Positions 41,042-52,200 of a stretch of 60,189 nt of DNA are shown in pieces. Position 1 is the first letter of the stretch, and the number at the start of each line of letters is the position of its first letter. The notes under the pieces were generated by a model. That model did no database searches. It saw only the letters and a list, made by a program, of their open reading frames with translations, and was not told the DNA's origin. The stretch comes from Actinomadura sp. KC06 (lineage in GTDB: Bacteria > Actinomycetota > Actinomycetes > Streptosporangiales > Streptosporangiaceae): the NCBI RefSeq assembly GCF_004348735.1, contig NZ_SMKT01000039.1, forward strand, positions 1 to 60,189, written 5' to 3'. Made by a program: the position numbers and the translations under genes.

Positions 41042-41106
41042 CGTCAACTACCCGGCTCAGGCGAAGGAACCGACCCCGACGGTTACAGAGGGTGAAGATT
41101 CGCCCG

Positions 41107-44100
41107 TCAGACGGGCCAGGACGGGCGGGTGGCGGTGTAGGTGAGGACGAAGACCAGGTCGTCGACCTCGGCGACGGCGAAGCGGTCGGCCAGCGCCTTG
41201 AGTTTGAGCTCCCAGGTGCCGGCGTGGGCCTGGCCGCGGATCGCGCGCCAGGCGGTGGCGTTGGTGCGGCGGGAGCTGAGGACGCCGTCGACGGAGGTGG
41301 ACGCGGCCCCGCCCAGGGCGTTCGCGCCCGAGGACGGAGTGAAGCGCAGCTCCAGGCCGGTGAACTCCTCACGGACGCCGCCCGCGAGGGAGATGTAGAG
41401 GAGCAGGTCGGTGACGCGGGGGGCGGTGAGGTTGGGCGCGAAGTCGCCGGGTCCGGTCTGCCAGCGGACGGTCAGGGGCTCGGGCTGCTCGTCCGGATTG
41501 TGCAGGGCGTACCACAGGTCGGGGAACTCGTTGCGGAGGCTGAACGCGCGGTCCAGGCTCACCGAGCTGGGGAGCCGGTCGACGACCTGACGGCGGTAGG
41601 CGGGGCTGTGCAGCGCCTCGTAGTCGATGGTCACGATCACGTCGGAGATCGTCGAGTAGTCGAAGGGATTCGCGGCTTTCGGCAGTTCCAGCCGCCACAG
41701 CGCGTCCACTCCGCTGCCCTCGAAGGGCAGCAGCATGCCCGCGTCCTGGTCTGGGGCGAGCTCGAACAGGCCGCCGGCGTCGGTGGTGGCCGTGTAGGCG
41801 ATGGTATCGGGGTCGCGGCGCACGGTGACCGTCCGGAAGCCGGTCTCGTCGCCGATGACGGTACGGGACACGCCAGAGGAGCTGAGGGTCGCCCGGATCC
41901 CGCGCGTGGGCGGCACGAGCGCGATGGTGGCGACCCGTACACGTTTGACCAAGCGCAGGTAGTGGCCGGGGAACTCCTCGTCGAACAGCCGCTCGGGGGT
42001 GCCGAACACCAGGACGCCGGTCTCGCGGAACCGTTCGAAGGCCACGGGGTCGAGCTGGGCGAGAGAGATGTTGCGGCTGAGCTGGAGCCGCCTGCGATCG
42101 CCCAGGAAGGACCGCTGGTCGAGGTCGACCAGGTCGGCCAGCAGCCGGGCGGCGCCGGTGAGGCCGCGCCGGTCCGGCCCGCCGGTGAACTCCCAGTAGT
42201 CGCCACGAATGATCATCGCGGGCGGTTCCTGGCGTTCGAAGGCCAGCTGGTCCTGGGCGAGCCGGGCGATCGCGGTGGCCTGCTGGAGCAGTGACCGGTA
42301 GACGTCGGTGAGCACCTGGCTCATGAACTCGTAGAGCTCGGCGCCGGTGAACTTGTTGTGCAGGAAGTCCACCGTCTCCGCGGCGTGCGACAGCTGGGTC
42401 CGCGCGATCGCCAGTTCGGTCTCGGCGATGCCCACCCGGTCCCGGGCGATCGCCTGCTGGGCGCCCGCGATGCGCTGGTCCTGTTTGGCCAGGTCGAGCT
42501 GGAACCGGCGTTCCTTGCGCTTCTCCACGATCGAGCTGATGCCGCCGATGAGGGAGCCGACGCCGGACGCTCCGGCCAGCAGCGGGTTCTGTTTCCTCGC
42601 CAGGCCCGCGGCGACCGCCAGCCCCGCGCCGCCGATCGCCGCGATGACCTCGAAGGCGGTGTCGCGCGGGTTGAGCAGGTCCTCGAGGTGGGCGATCTGG
42701 AGGTCGACGCGGTCGGCCTGGAGCCCGGCGAGGTCGAGGCCGTGCACCGCCTCGGTGACACCGAGCTCGCGCAGGGCGACGTTCTGGTCGCCGAGTTCGA
42801 GGTTCTGGACGGCGTTGAGCCGGGTGTACTCCTCGGCGTCGAACTTCTCCAGTGCCGACAGCATGGCGGCCTCGGCGCCCGCGGCGTACTGGGTCAGTTC
42901 CTTGGCGCGGGCGACCAGCACCGAGTAGCGGTACGGGGTGGGCTGCCGGGGCGCGATCGCCGACGCGTCGGCGCGCAGGCGTTCCAGGCCGGCGATGTTC
43001 AGTCCCTGCCGCAGCTTGGCGAGATCACCCTTGATCCGGTCGTCGAGGGCGATGACGATCGGATCCTTCTTGCCGAAGATGTTCTCCTTGTCGGTCGTCC
43101 AGGCGTCCCAGGTGACCGCGGGGTCCAGGAGCTCGGCCGCCGTCTCGTACAGGCCGCGGGCCCGGGCTCGGGAGTCGTCGGAGTCGCGGGTGAACTCGGC
43201 GTCGGCGAACTCGACCAGGCAGCGGGCGATGAGGGTGACCACGAACCGGCTGAGCGCACCACGCCGGCTGCGGGCGATCTCGAACGGGCTGAGCCCGGGC
43301 AGCCCCGGCACGGGCAGGTCGGCGGGCCTGGGGTAGGAGGAGGTGAGGCTCATGTCGAAGGTCAGCCCGTGGTAGATCTTGCGCGGGCTGAGGGTCGTGG
43401 GCGCGGGCAGCGGCAGGTGGAAGGCGTAGACGGTCTTCAGCCAGTCCAGCGCCGCCAGGTGCTCGCCGGACCGCTGCAGGTGCTCGGCCATCAGGACGGG
43501 CACGAAGAACAGCGGCTCCTGCAGATGGCCGGCGACCGTGTACGGGTCGCCGGTGTCGACCGGCGACGTCGGCGTCGGGCTCAGCAGTTTGCGGCTGAGC
43601 GTCTGCCGGTCGGCCAGTTGCTGGTCGGTCAGCTGGTCGGTGATCTTGAACGAGGTGTTCTCGAGGTCGGCCGGGAGCGGGATCGTGCCGTCGTCGCGCA
43701 GGTGCCGCAGGTAGGCGGCGGCCTCCTGGCGGGCCTGCGCGGGGGTGATCCGGGTACGGCCGCGCAGCAGCGCGACCAGGGCGGTGAAGTGCGGTGTCGG
43801 GTTGGGGATCGGCGGCAGCCCGGTCGGGCGGAGCGCGGGTCGCAGCAGCCGCTCGGGGTAGGCCAGGGCCTGTCCGGCGGCCCGGTAGGTCTCGTGCGCG
43901 CCCCACCAGGCCCATTCGGTGTCGAACCCGGGCTTGCCGTACGCCACGGTCGTTCCCGCCGGGGTCGTCAGGCCGGCCACCAGCTGCCACGCCGCGGCCG
44001 GGTGCGCGAACGCCCCGGTGGAGGTCTGCACGGTGAACCGCGCGAACCCGGAGGTACGGACGCCGAAGAGCGCTCCCTGCAGGGTCTCGATCGCCTGCTG

Positions 44101-46248
44101 GACCCGGCTGGTCCGGACGCTCGGCGCGGCCGCCAGGTCGATCAGCAACCCGGTCGCCTTGGGCAGGTTCCTGGTCTTCAGCGTGTCCGGGGTGATCGCC
44201 TGCGCGGCGGCGGCGAGCGCGTCCCGCAGCCCGGGCAGGGCGTCGCCCTCGGCGTCGTCGACGACCGTGGCGAGGGCGTCGACGACGGTCTGCCGTTCGG
44301 CCGCGCGTGAGCGCAGCGTGCTCAGCCAGGCCCGGCGGGCGGCCGGGTCGGCGCGCCAGGGCGGCAGGTCGACCGGGGCGTCGGTCACCGCGGGGAAGAG
44401 CGCGGGGTCGAGGCTGACGCCGATGTCGGGCCGCTGTTCCTGGTCCCGCCACGCCGGGTAGCGGCCGATCTTGCGGACCTGGGTGAGGATCGCGATGACC
44501 GCCGTCCAGTCGGCCTCGGTGAGCGTGGCGGCGGTGGCGAGCTGCCGGGACCGGATCAGCTGGGTCAGCGCGGCGGGCGTGAGCCGGGCCCGGTCCAGCG
44601 CTCCGGTGAGGTCCCGCCCCTGTTCGAAGCCCGCGGTGAGCTCGGCGAGGGCGGTGCTCCCGCCGGGCAGGAAGGCCGCGACGACGGCGTCGAAGCCCGC
44701 CAGCGGGGTGCTCTTGGTCTTGCGCAGGTCGTCGATCTCCTTGGCGAGGGCGGCGACCTCGGCGAGCCGCTCGGTCCGGCGCGACTTGGCGGGGCCGTCC
44801 TTCAGGTCGGCGTCCACCAGCAGGTCGGGGTCGATGACCGGCACCGGCACGTCCCCGAAGACGCGGGCGGAGTCGTCCTGCTGCTTCCAGCGTGCCCGCA
44901 GCCCGTCGAGCTGGGCGACCAGCAGCCGCGATGCCGCCGGGGGACGGTTGATCAGGATGTCCTGGGTGGTGTCCACCAGCCCGAAGGTCTCCTCCACCCT
45001 CTCCTCGAACCCGGCGGCGGCGATGTCGGCGTCGGTGAACAGCAGCATGTCCAGGGGGTTGGGCGCGGCGGGCTGGTCGGCGGGCGGGAGGACGACACCG
45101 AGGCGTTCGGCGAGGGCCTCCTGTGCCGGGCGGTCGCCGCGCGCCCTGCGCAGTTCGTCGGCGGAGACACCGAGGCCGGCGAGCAGCGCACCGTACGCCT
45201 CGGTGCGGTAGGCGATCTCGGCGGAGGCGGGCAGGACCGCCGCGGCGGCGGTCAGGTAGCGGCGCAGGACCTCGACGGCGACGCGGACCTGCCGTACGGG
45301 CGCGACCGCCACGTCCATGTTGGAGTGGTCGATGAGCTGGGCGTACCTCTGGAAGAACACCGCGCCCAGCAACTGGGCGTCGAGCATCTTGGGCGGGGAG
45401 GCCGGTGCGGCCACGACCCGTTTGGCGGCGAAGACCTGGAGGTCTTCCAGGTAGTCGGCGGCACCGAACACGTCGAGTTCGTCATGGGGCTTGAATCCCT
45501 GGACGGCGTGCAGCGTGACGGCGGTGGCGGCGGAGACGTTGCCCTGCTGATCGGTGGCGGTGACCTTCACGGTGTGGTCGCCGAGCGCCACTTTGACCGC
45601 GGAGGTGCTCGTGCTCGCGCCGGTCGTCCAGGTCCGGTTCTTGCCGGAGCCGCCGAGGACGGCCTGGCGGGCGGGGCCGTTGTCCACGGTGAAGGTCACC
45701 GCGGTGACCGTGCTGAAGTCGTCGACCGCCGTGCCCTTGATCTCGAAGAACGCGGTCGGCGGGGTGGCCGTGGCGTCCACGGTCCGGGTCATCTGGACCG
45801 GCGTGGTCAGGTTGACCACCGGCGGGGTGCGGTCGACGGTCAGCGTGAGCGTCGCCTGGGAGGTGGTGGTGTCGTCGGTGCGCTGGGGGTCGGGCCCCGG
45901 CGCGGTGACCCTCGCGGTGATCGTCAACGTGTTCCCGACCACGCCCGTGACGTCCACCGGCCCCAGAGACCACTGCGTCCACGGGGTGGTGGACGGGCCG
46001 TTGGCGGTCGCGCGTACGAACGGGCCGTTGCCGAGCTTTACGTCCACGGACTGGATCGACTGCGGTGAGGACGTCAGCGGACCGGTCTGGGGCGTGCCGT
46101 CCGTCCCGGTGGTGGTGGTCTGCTTCTTGCAGTCGGCGGTTCCGGCGACCGTGATCTGGGCGTTGCGGTAGACCCCGTCCGTCGTGGTGATGGGGGTGAT
46201 CGCGACGTTCGGGAAGAACTCGGTCGTCTGCCCGGCGATGGCGGCCAT
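41107..46248 (-). CDS. Toxin-complex subunit A-like protein (TcA) with Ig-like N-terminus
   Basis: 1713 residues, no signal peptide. Residues ~1-260 are two Ig/bacterial-repeat-like beta domains (RTPPVVNLTTPVQMTRTVDA, GDHTVKVTATDQQGNVSAAT). Residues ~260-1100 are mainly alpha-helical shell. About 1190-1250 is a Gly/Ala hydrophobic stretch (IAAIGGAGLAVAAGLARKQN) with flanking coiled helices, fitting the translocation channel. The last ~330 residues carry the conserved TcA C-terminus: HYLRLVKRVRVATIALVPPT, GMLLPFEGSGVDALWRLELP, ISDVIVTIDYEALHSP. TcA pentamers dock to TcB-TcC cocoons and inject the TcC toxin. It is shorter than TcdA (~2500), and the classical N-terminus is replaced by Ig-like domains. 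The TcB-TcC gene ends 42 bases upstream in the same operon. Confidence 0.88.
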   Translation of the reverse strand: MAAIAGQTTEFFPNVAITPITTTDGVYRNAQITVAGTADCKKQTTTTGTDGTPQTGPLTSSPQSIQSVDVKLGNGPFVRATANGPSTTPWTQWSLGPVDVTGVVGNTLTITARVTAPGPDPQRTDDTTTSQATLTLTVDRTPPVVNLTTPVQMTRTVDATATPPTAFFEIKGTAVDDFSTVTAVTFTVDNGPARQAVLGGSGKNRTWTTGASTSTSAVKVALGDHTVKVTATDQQGNVSAATAVTLHAVQGFKPHDELDVFGAADYLEDLQVFAAKRVVAAPASPPKMLDAQLLGAVFFQRYAQLIDHSNMDVAVAPVRQVRVAVEVLRRYLTAAAAVLPASAEIAYRTEAYGALLAGLGVSADELRRARGDRPAQEALAERLGVVLPPADQPAAPNPLDMLLFTDADIAAAGFEERVEETFGLVDTTQDILINRPPAASRLLVAQLDGLRARWKQQDDSARVFGDVPVPVIDPDLLVDADLKDGPAKSRRTERLAEVAALAKEIDDLRKTKSTPLAGFDAVVAAFLPGGSTALAELTAGFEQGRDLTGALDRARLTPAALTQLIRSRQLATAATLTEADWTAVIAILTQVRKIGRYPAWRDQEQRPDIGVSLDPALFPAVTDAPVDLPPWRADPAARRAWLSTLRSRAAERQTVVDALATVVDDAEGDALPGLRDALAAAAQAITPDTLKTRNLPKATGLLIDLAAAPSVRTSRVQQAIETLQGALFGVRTSGFARFTVQTSTGAFAHPAAAWQLVAGLTTPAGTTVAYGKPGFDTEWAWWGAHETYRAAGQALAYPERLLRPALRPTGLPPIPNPTPHFTALVALLRGRTRITPAQARQEAAAYLRHLRDDGTIPLPADLENTSFKITDQLTDQQLADRQTLSRKLLSPTPTSPVDTGDPYTVAGHLQEPLFFVPVLMAEHLQRSGEHLAALDWLKTVYAFHLPLPAPTTLSPRKIYHGLTFDMSLTSSYPRPADLPVPGLPGLSPFEIARSRRGALSRFVVTLIARCLVEFADAEFTRDSDDSRARARGLYETAAELLDPAVTWDAWTTDKENIFGKKDPIVIALDDRIKGDLAKLRQGLNIAGLERLRADASAIAPRQPTPYRYSVLVARAKELTQYAAGAEAAMLSALEKFDAEEYTRLNAVQNLELGDQNVALRELGVTEAVHGLDLAGLQADRVDLQIAHLEDLLNPRDTAFEVIAAIGGAGLAVAAGLARKQNPLLAGASGVGSLIGGISSIVEKRKERRFQLDLAKQDQRIAGAQQAIARDRVGIAETELAIARTQLSHAAETVDFLHNKFTGAELYEFMSQVLTDVYRSLLQQATAIARLAQDQLAFERQEPPAMIIRGDYWEFTGGPDRRGLTGAARLLADLVDLDQRSFLGDRRRLQLSRNISLAQLDPVAFERFRETGVLVFGTPERLFDEEFPGHYLRLVKRVRVATIALVPPTRGIRATLSSSGVSRTVIGDETGFRTVTVRRDPDTIAYTATTDAGGLFELAPDQDAGMLLPFEGSGVDALWRLELPKAANPFDYSTISDVIVTIDYEALHSPAYRRQVVDRLPSSVSLDRAFSLRNEFPDLWYALHNPDEQPEPLTVRWQTGPGDFAPNLTAPRVTDLLLYISLAGGVREEFTGLELRFTPSSGANALGGAASTSVDGVLSSRRTNATAWRAIRGQAHAGTWELKLKALADRFAVAEVDDLVFVLTYTATRPSWPV

Positions 46249-46290
46249 GGCGCTTCTCCTGGAGGTCGGGACGAGAGGTCAGACGAGAGG

Positions 46291-49200
46291 TCAGTAGCCC
46301 TGGGGCTGGAGCGGGCGGATCACGCCGCCGGAGTCGTCGAAGTAGCCGTCGGGCACGATGAGGAACGGGATGGTGAGGGCCGGGGCCCGGCCGAGCACCC
46401 CGGAGCCGAAGGTCTCGGCGCTCTGCAGGAACAGCTCGACGCTCTTGCCGAACGCGAAGATCTCGAACATGTCCTCGACCGCCACGCGCGGGACATTGCC
46501 GGTGGACGGGTCCCCGGTCGGGACGCGCACGCGTCCAACGCTCGGGCTGGTCAGCACGCACGAGGGGTTGCCCGGATACCAGTTCCCGCGAAGGATGGTG
46601 TCGAAGTCCCGGATGAGATCGTCGTACTCGGTGATCATGTCCATCATCCGCGGCGCCTGCGGGCAGCCCCAGTCCTTCGCGGTGCTCGCCATGTCGTTGA
46701 GGGTCCTCTCCTGCTCCAGGCACGCGTCCGACATGTACTCGTAGGCGGTCTCGATCGACAAGGGGATGTTCGTGCCGACCAGCCTCATGTGGAACAGCTC
46801 GCAGTAGTCGCCGCACGTCCGCTCGGTGAGCTTCTTCATGAGGTCGAAGTCGTCGTAGAGCCGCTCGCAGCGCCAGATGTTCAGCCGCGTGCTCCGTATG
46901 CCCGACGTCCACCAGGGCAGGACGTGGAGCAGGTCCTTCCGCGTGCTCGCGGAGGTCTCTTCGGGTTCCTCCGCGGGGGTCACCATCGGTTCCACCGGCC
47001 TGGGCACCTGGGGAGATTTGGTCGGCTTCTGTTCGCTGTAGTCGCGCGGGATCGTCACGCAGCTTTGGGCGAGCGGGTCGCAGCCCGGGGCGTCCTCTTC
47101 CTCCGGGGGCGGCTCCGCACAGCTCTGCGCCGTCGGATCGCAGTCGCCTTCCAGGTCGTCGGCCTCACCGGACTGGGTGCCCCCCGGGTCGTTCAGCCGG
47201 AGCGGGTTGGCGCGGGCGTAGGCGTAGAGGTTCAGCCCGTCCACCGGGCCCGCCGGGTCGGCGGAGACCCAGCGCCCGAGCCACGGCGCGTAGTAGCGGG
47301 CGCCGTGGTAGGCCAGGCCGCTCTCCTCATCGCGTTCCCGGCCGGTGAAGCGGTAGCGCTTGCGGGTGTAGGACCCGAAGGACGTCTCCCCGTACGGCGT
47401 GAACTCCTCGCGGTTCAGCAGGCCGCCCGTCCCGTCCACGACGACCTGCGAGGAACCCAGGTGATCGGGAAGGTGGAACTTCACCGCGGGTGTGCCGTCG
47501 TCGGGGAACGGCGTGCCCGTCCTGATCTCGGCCACCCGGTCGCTTCCGTCGGTCAGGTGGAGGGTGGTGTTCTCGATCCGCTCCGACACCGTGGTGGTGT
47601 AGGAGTGCTCGAACACGCCGCCTATGTAGACGGTCACCTCTACGCGGCCGCGTTTGCGCACGACCTTCTTCACTCTCCGTCCGGAGCCGTCGTAGAGGTA
47701 GTGGGCGTGAACGGTCGGTTCGGCGTCGTCGGCTTGGTCGCGGAAGACCTTCAACCGGCAGGCGTGGTCCCATTCGAAGTGGCGGGAAAGGCCCTCGGTC
47801 AGGGTGTTTCCCGCCGCGTCGTGGGTGTGGTCGAAGGTGGTGGAGCCGAAGGCCATGGACGTCAGCCGGTTTCCGTCCAGGGCGACGGTGCGGGTCGTCG
47901 CGCCGTTCGCGGTCTGGTGGCGCAGCAGGATGAGACTGCCTTCGGAGTCGTAGGTGTACTGCTGGGTGTAGGCGCGGGCACGGGTGACGTCGGTGCCGCG
48001 CGGGCCCGCGTCGAAGGGGGCGGGCGGCACCGTGTCGGTCTCCCGGCCGGTGGCCGTGATCAGCCGGTACAGCGGGTCGTAGGTGAAGCGGCGGTTCAGC
48101 GCGTCGGGCCCGGCGGCCGTGCCGGGGATGCCGCAGCCCGGCGTCCGGTCATCGATGCCGATCACGTTCCCGGCCAGGTCGTAGCGGTAGGTCATGTCCT
48201 GGAGCGGGACGCCGGCGGCCTGGGGCCGGGCGCTGACGCACCGGACCAGCCGGAAGGTGGCCGGGTCATAGGAGCGGCGCGTCTCGACTCCGTTGCCGTA
48301 GCCGATGAGCAGGCGCTGTCCCCGGGCGTTGTACTCGATGTGCCCGATGAGCGGCTCGCCGTCCAGCGCCATGGCCGCCAGCGCGCCCGACCGGTCGTAG
48401 GAGAAGGTCTGCTCGCGGCGGCGTCCCTCGGCGTCCTCCGGATGGGTCAGGGAGGTGGGCCGGTTCATCGCGTCGTATCGAAGCGAGCTCCGGTACGTCC
48501 GGGGCTCGAGCCGTGCGGGCTCGTCCCAGTCGACCCGGAAGGCGGGGACCCGCCAGTCCGGCGGCGGAGGGTCGAAGACCGCGAGGATGTCGGTGTCGGC
48601 GATGACGCTACGGGTGGTCTCAAGGGGATTGCCCTTGAAGTCGTAGGCGTCCACGGTGACGAGCCCGGCCTCGTCGTAGTGCTGGATCAGCCGTCCGCGC
48701 CGGTTGTCTTCTATGGGGCTGTCGGCCTCCCCATAGACGTACTTCTCGCGCAAGGTGAGCCGCTCCCCTTGGGCGTCCCTCGCCCAGATGCGCAGCGGCC
48801 GGGTCGTCACGTCGTAGCCCCGCAGCACCAGGGCGCCCCGGCCGTCGCTGCTCTCCACCGTGTTCCCGATGGCGTCGTAGACCGTGCGGGTCACGCCGGT
48901 GTCGATGTTCTGCGTGCGCAGCACCTGGCCGGCCAGGTCGTACACGTAGACCATGGCCTTACGGCCCAGGGTGTCGGTGCGGCTGATCGTCCTGCCGAGG
49001 ATGTCGTAGGTCGCGGTGGCCGTCAGGGCCTGCTGCGGGCCGCTCCTGGCGACCGTCCGCACCGTCCGGCCCAGGGCGTCCACCTCGATGCTCGCCGGGG
49101 TGTTCCAGTGGTGGCTGTGGCCGGTCAGCGAGGGATGGGTCCGCCCGCCGTTGTCGGCGGCGTCGTAGGTGTAGACCTCCCAGGGGGTCGGTGTGAAGGC

Positions 49201-52200
49201 GTCCGGGTCGCCGAGGTCGCGGGGCACCCCGTACACGATGCGTTGCTCGGCGCCGTCGGCGAAGACCGTACGGGTCACCCGGTCCAGGAGGTCGTAGTGG
49301 AATTCCGTCCGCGCACCGTCCACAGTTCGTCCGTCGTAGTCGAACCCGGCGCCGAAGTACGGTTCGTACGTCTCGCGCACGCGTCCCTTCGCGTCGTAGA
49401 CCTTCCGGCCGCTGACGATGACCTCCGCGCCGTCGCCGGCGGCCTGGGCGCGGCTCTGCAGGGGACGGCCGAAACCGTCGAAGTAGTCGGCCGTCTCGAT
49501 GACCGGGGAATCGGCGGCGTCGGTGGCGTGCCTGACCCGCTGGATCGTGCGGATGCCGACCGGGCTGCCCCGTTCGGCGAAGGCCATCGGGTCCTGGACG
49601 TAGCGGATGCCGGGCGCTTCGGGCGTGTCACCGGCGGCCGCACCCGGCCCGCCCATGACGGCCACGGTCTCCAGCAGGCCGAGGGGCGCGTACGTCACCA
49701 CCGTACGGTCGCCGTTGGGCCCGATGATCTCGCGAGGGCGCATGTACCGGTAGTCGGGGACGCACCGGGAGGCGAGACCGGACGGGTCGGTGATGGACAC
49801 CGGCACCAGTCCGTACTGGTCGTAGACGACCTGCGTCTCGCGGCCGAGCGCGTCCTTGATCCCGGTACGGAGCCCCCGTTCGTCGTAGCGGTATCGGGCG
49901 GTCACCGCGTAGAGGCCGTGCTCACCCTGGATGTATCCGGCGCCCGCGGGCAGCAGGTCCCGGAACTCCTGTGGGTGGTCGGCGCCGAAGTCCGGGCCGG
50001 TGAGATAGGACGGAGTCTGCGCCCCGTAGGCGTCCTGAAGGATCTGGTCGGTGAGGACGAGGCACTCCGTCCGGGTCAGCAGACCCCGGTCGCCCAGCTC
50101 GCCCAGGGGGAGTCCCGCGTAGTCGGCGCCGTCGTAAAAGTTCCGGGTGTCCCCCACGACCCGGTGGGCGCCGGTCAGCTCCGACAGCGGCTGCGAACCG
50201 TCGTTGACCAGCTCGCTGACGACCGTACGGGCGACCCTGCCGGTCAGATAGCGCTCGGCGTCGTCGCGGCCGGCGTACTCGGTGACGGTGCGTGTGGCCA
50301 GATACGGCTTGCCGGGCGGGCCCGCCACCCGATGGTCGCGGCCGCGCGGCACGGCGATCTGCGTGGCCGACAGTTGGTTGCCGTAGGCGTCGTAGTCCGG
50401 TGTGAAGGTGAAGCGGGTGCGCGGCTCGTCGCCGCGTTCCCACTGGGTCGTCCGCTGGGCCACCCGGTGCGGGAAGAAGATCGCGCCGCCCGGATCCGGG
50501 CCGCCGGGCTCGGGCCGTACGGCATAAGCCTGCTCGGTCACGCTGAAGGGCCGGTCGTCGCCGTCCAGGCCGTACACCTCCGCGCGCAGCGCGCTGCCCC
50601 TCAGCGCCCGGAGCGCGTCGCGGCCTTCCGCGGCCGGGGGCGGGAACGCCGCCGGATCCTTCGGCCAGTACTCGTGGTCGAGACGCGTATCGGTCCCGAT
50701 GTGGAACCACGTGCGGGTCTCCACCGGCGCCACGCCCGCGGCCGCGGAGTCCCTGCGGTCGACCCTGGCGAAGCCGCGGAACTCCCGCTCGTGCCCGTCC
50801 CAGTACCCGTGGTGGTAGGAGTAGGCGGCGGTGAACCTGCTCCCGGTGAGCTGGTCGATGGTCTCGACGGAAGCCACGACCTGCACGGGGAACGGCAGGG
50901 ACGTCCTCCAGCGGGTCGCGGGGCTCTTCGCGTCCGCCACGAGGAAGTGGGTGGACGGCTTGTAGCCGACCCGGGTGAGCGCGCCCAGTCCGTTGCGGAT
51001 CTCCGACAGCAGGTAGGGCTTGGCGCCGCCGGTCAGGTCGAGAAAGTGCATGCCCGTCCCGCCGGCGCCGGGCTCGGTGGACCACAGGACGCCCGCCGTG
51101 CCGGTGCCCAGCAGGTCGGTCAGCCGGACGTCGTCCCGGTCGGTCGTGGACGGCGTTCCGCGCACCACGACGGGTTCGGCGAACCGCTCACCGCTCTGGT
51201 TGATCAGGACGGTGATCGACCCGTCCGCCACGTACAGCAGGTCGGCGCGGCCGTCTCCGTCGACGTCGCCCAGCAGCACCCGCCGGGGGTCGAAGTCCCG
51301 GGGCAGGCGCGGGGCACCGAGCATCCGGATCCGCCCGCCCCAGTTCCCGTGGCCGAGGTTGGGCCAGTAGTCGACGGCGCCGTCGGTCACCAGGACGATG
51401 TCGGTGAGGCCGTCGCCGGTCATGTCGGCGGTCTTGACGCGCGGGTCGGCGAACGACACGTCGGGGAACTCCGCCGGGCCCCGGCGCGGCACCCTCCGGG
51501 TCCGGCCCCAGCCCCGCACAGGGTCGTTGAAGAAACACTCGAACCGCGCCCCGGACCGGAGCGCGTCGGTCACGCCGTCGCCGGTCAGGTCGATCAGGCG
51601 TACCTCGGGGTCGTCGAGCGCGAACCCCGGCGCCTGTTCGTAGGGCCGGAACGGGGCGAAGGCGCCGGTGTGGCCCAGCGGGAAGTAGCCCGCCCGCTCG
51701 CCCGAGACCATCAGGTCGGCGCGTCCATCGCCGTCGGCGTCGAGGATCTGGACACCGGGATCGCCGAGACGCGCGCCGGGGGCGGAGGGGAACGAACGCG
51801 GCCGGTCGAACCGGCCGTCCCCGCGGTTGCGCCAGAACCGGGCGGTGCCGGCCAGTTCGATCACGTCGGGCAGGCCGTCGCCGGTGATGTCGACCATCTC
51901 GAGTTCCGGCCGGGCCAGCGAGCCGGGCGGGAACGCGGCCCCCTCGACCCGGCGGAAGCGGCGTCCGGCCGGAGCGAACGGGGTGTAGGAGAACTCCGCG
52001 GGCGGCAGCGCCTGGATGCGTGTCCCGTCCTTGCCGACGGACCGGACGCTTCGCAACAGTGAGACGCCGTTGCCGCCGAGATCGTTGGAATATCCCAGCT
52101 CGTAGACCCGGACGGTGTCGCCCAGCACCGTGGTCCGGATCTGCGCGCAGCGCTTGGCCGTTCTGATCTCGAATCCGCAGCGGTAGGCGGAGAACGCGTC

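Noticed and set aside
46789..52062. A 1757-codon open frame on the plus strand opposite the TcB-TcC gene
   Set aside because: It is an antisense shadow: high GC keeps stops rare, the translation is Gly/Arg/Val/Ala-rich without domains, and the minus strand has an unbroken series of RHS and FG-GAP motifs.
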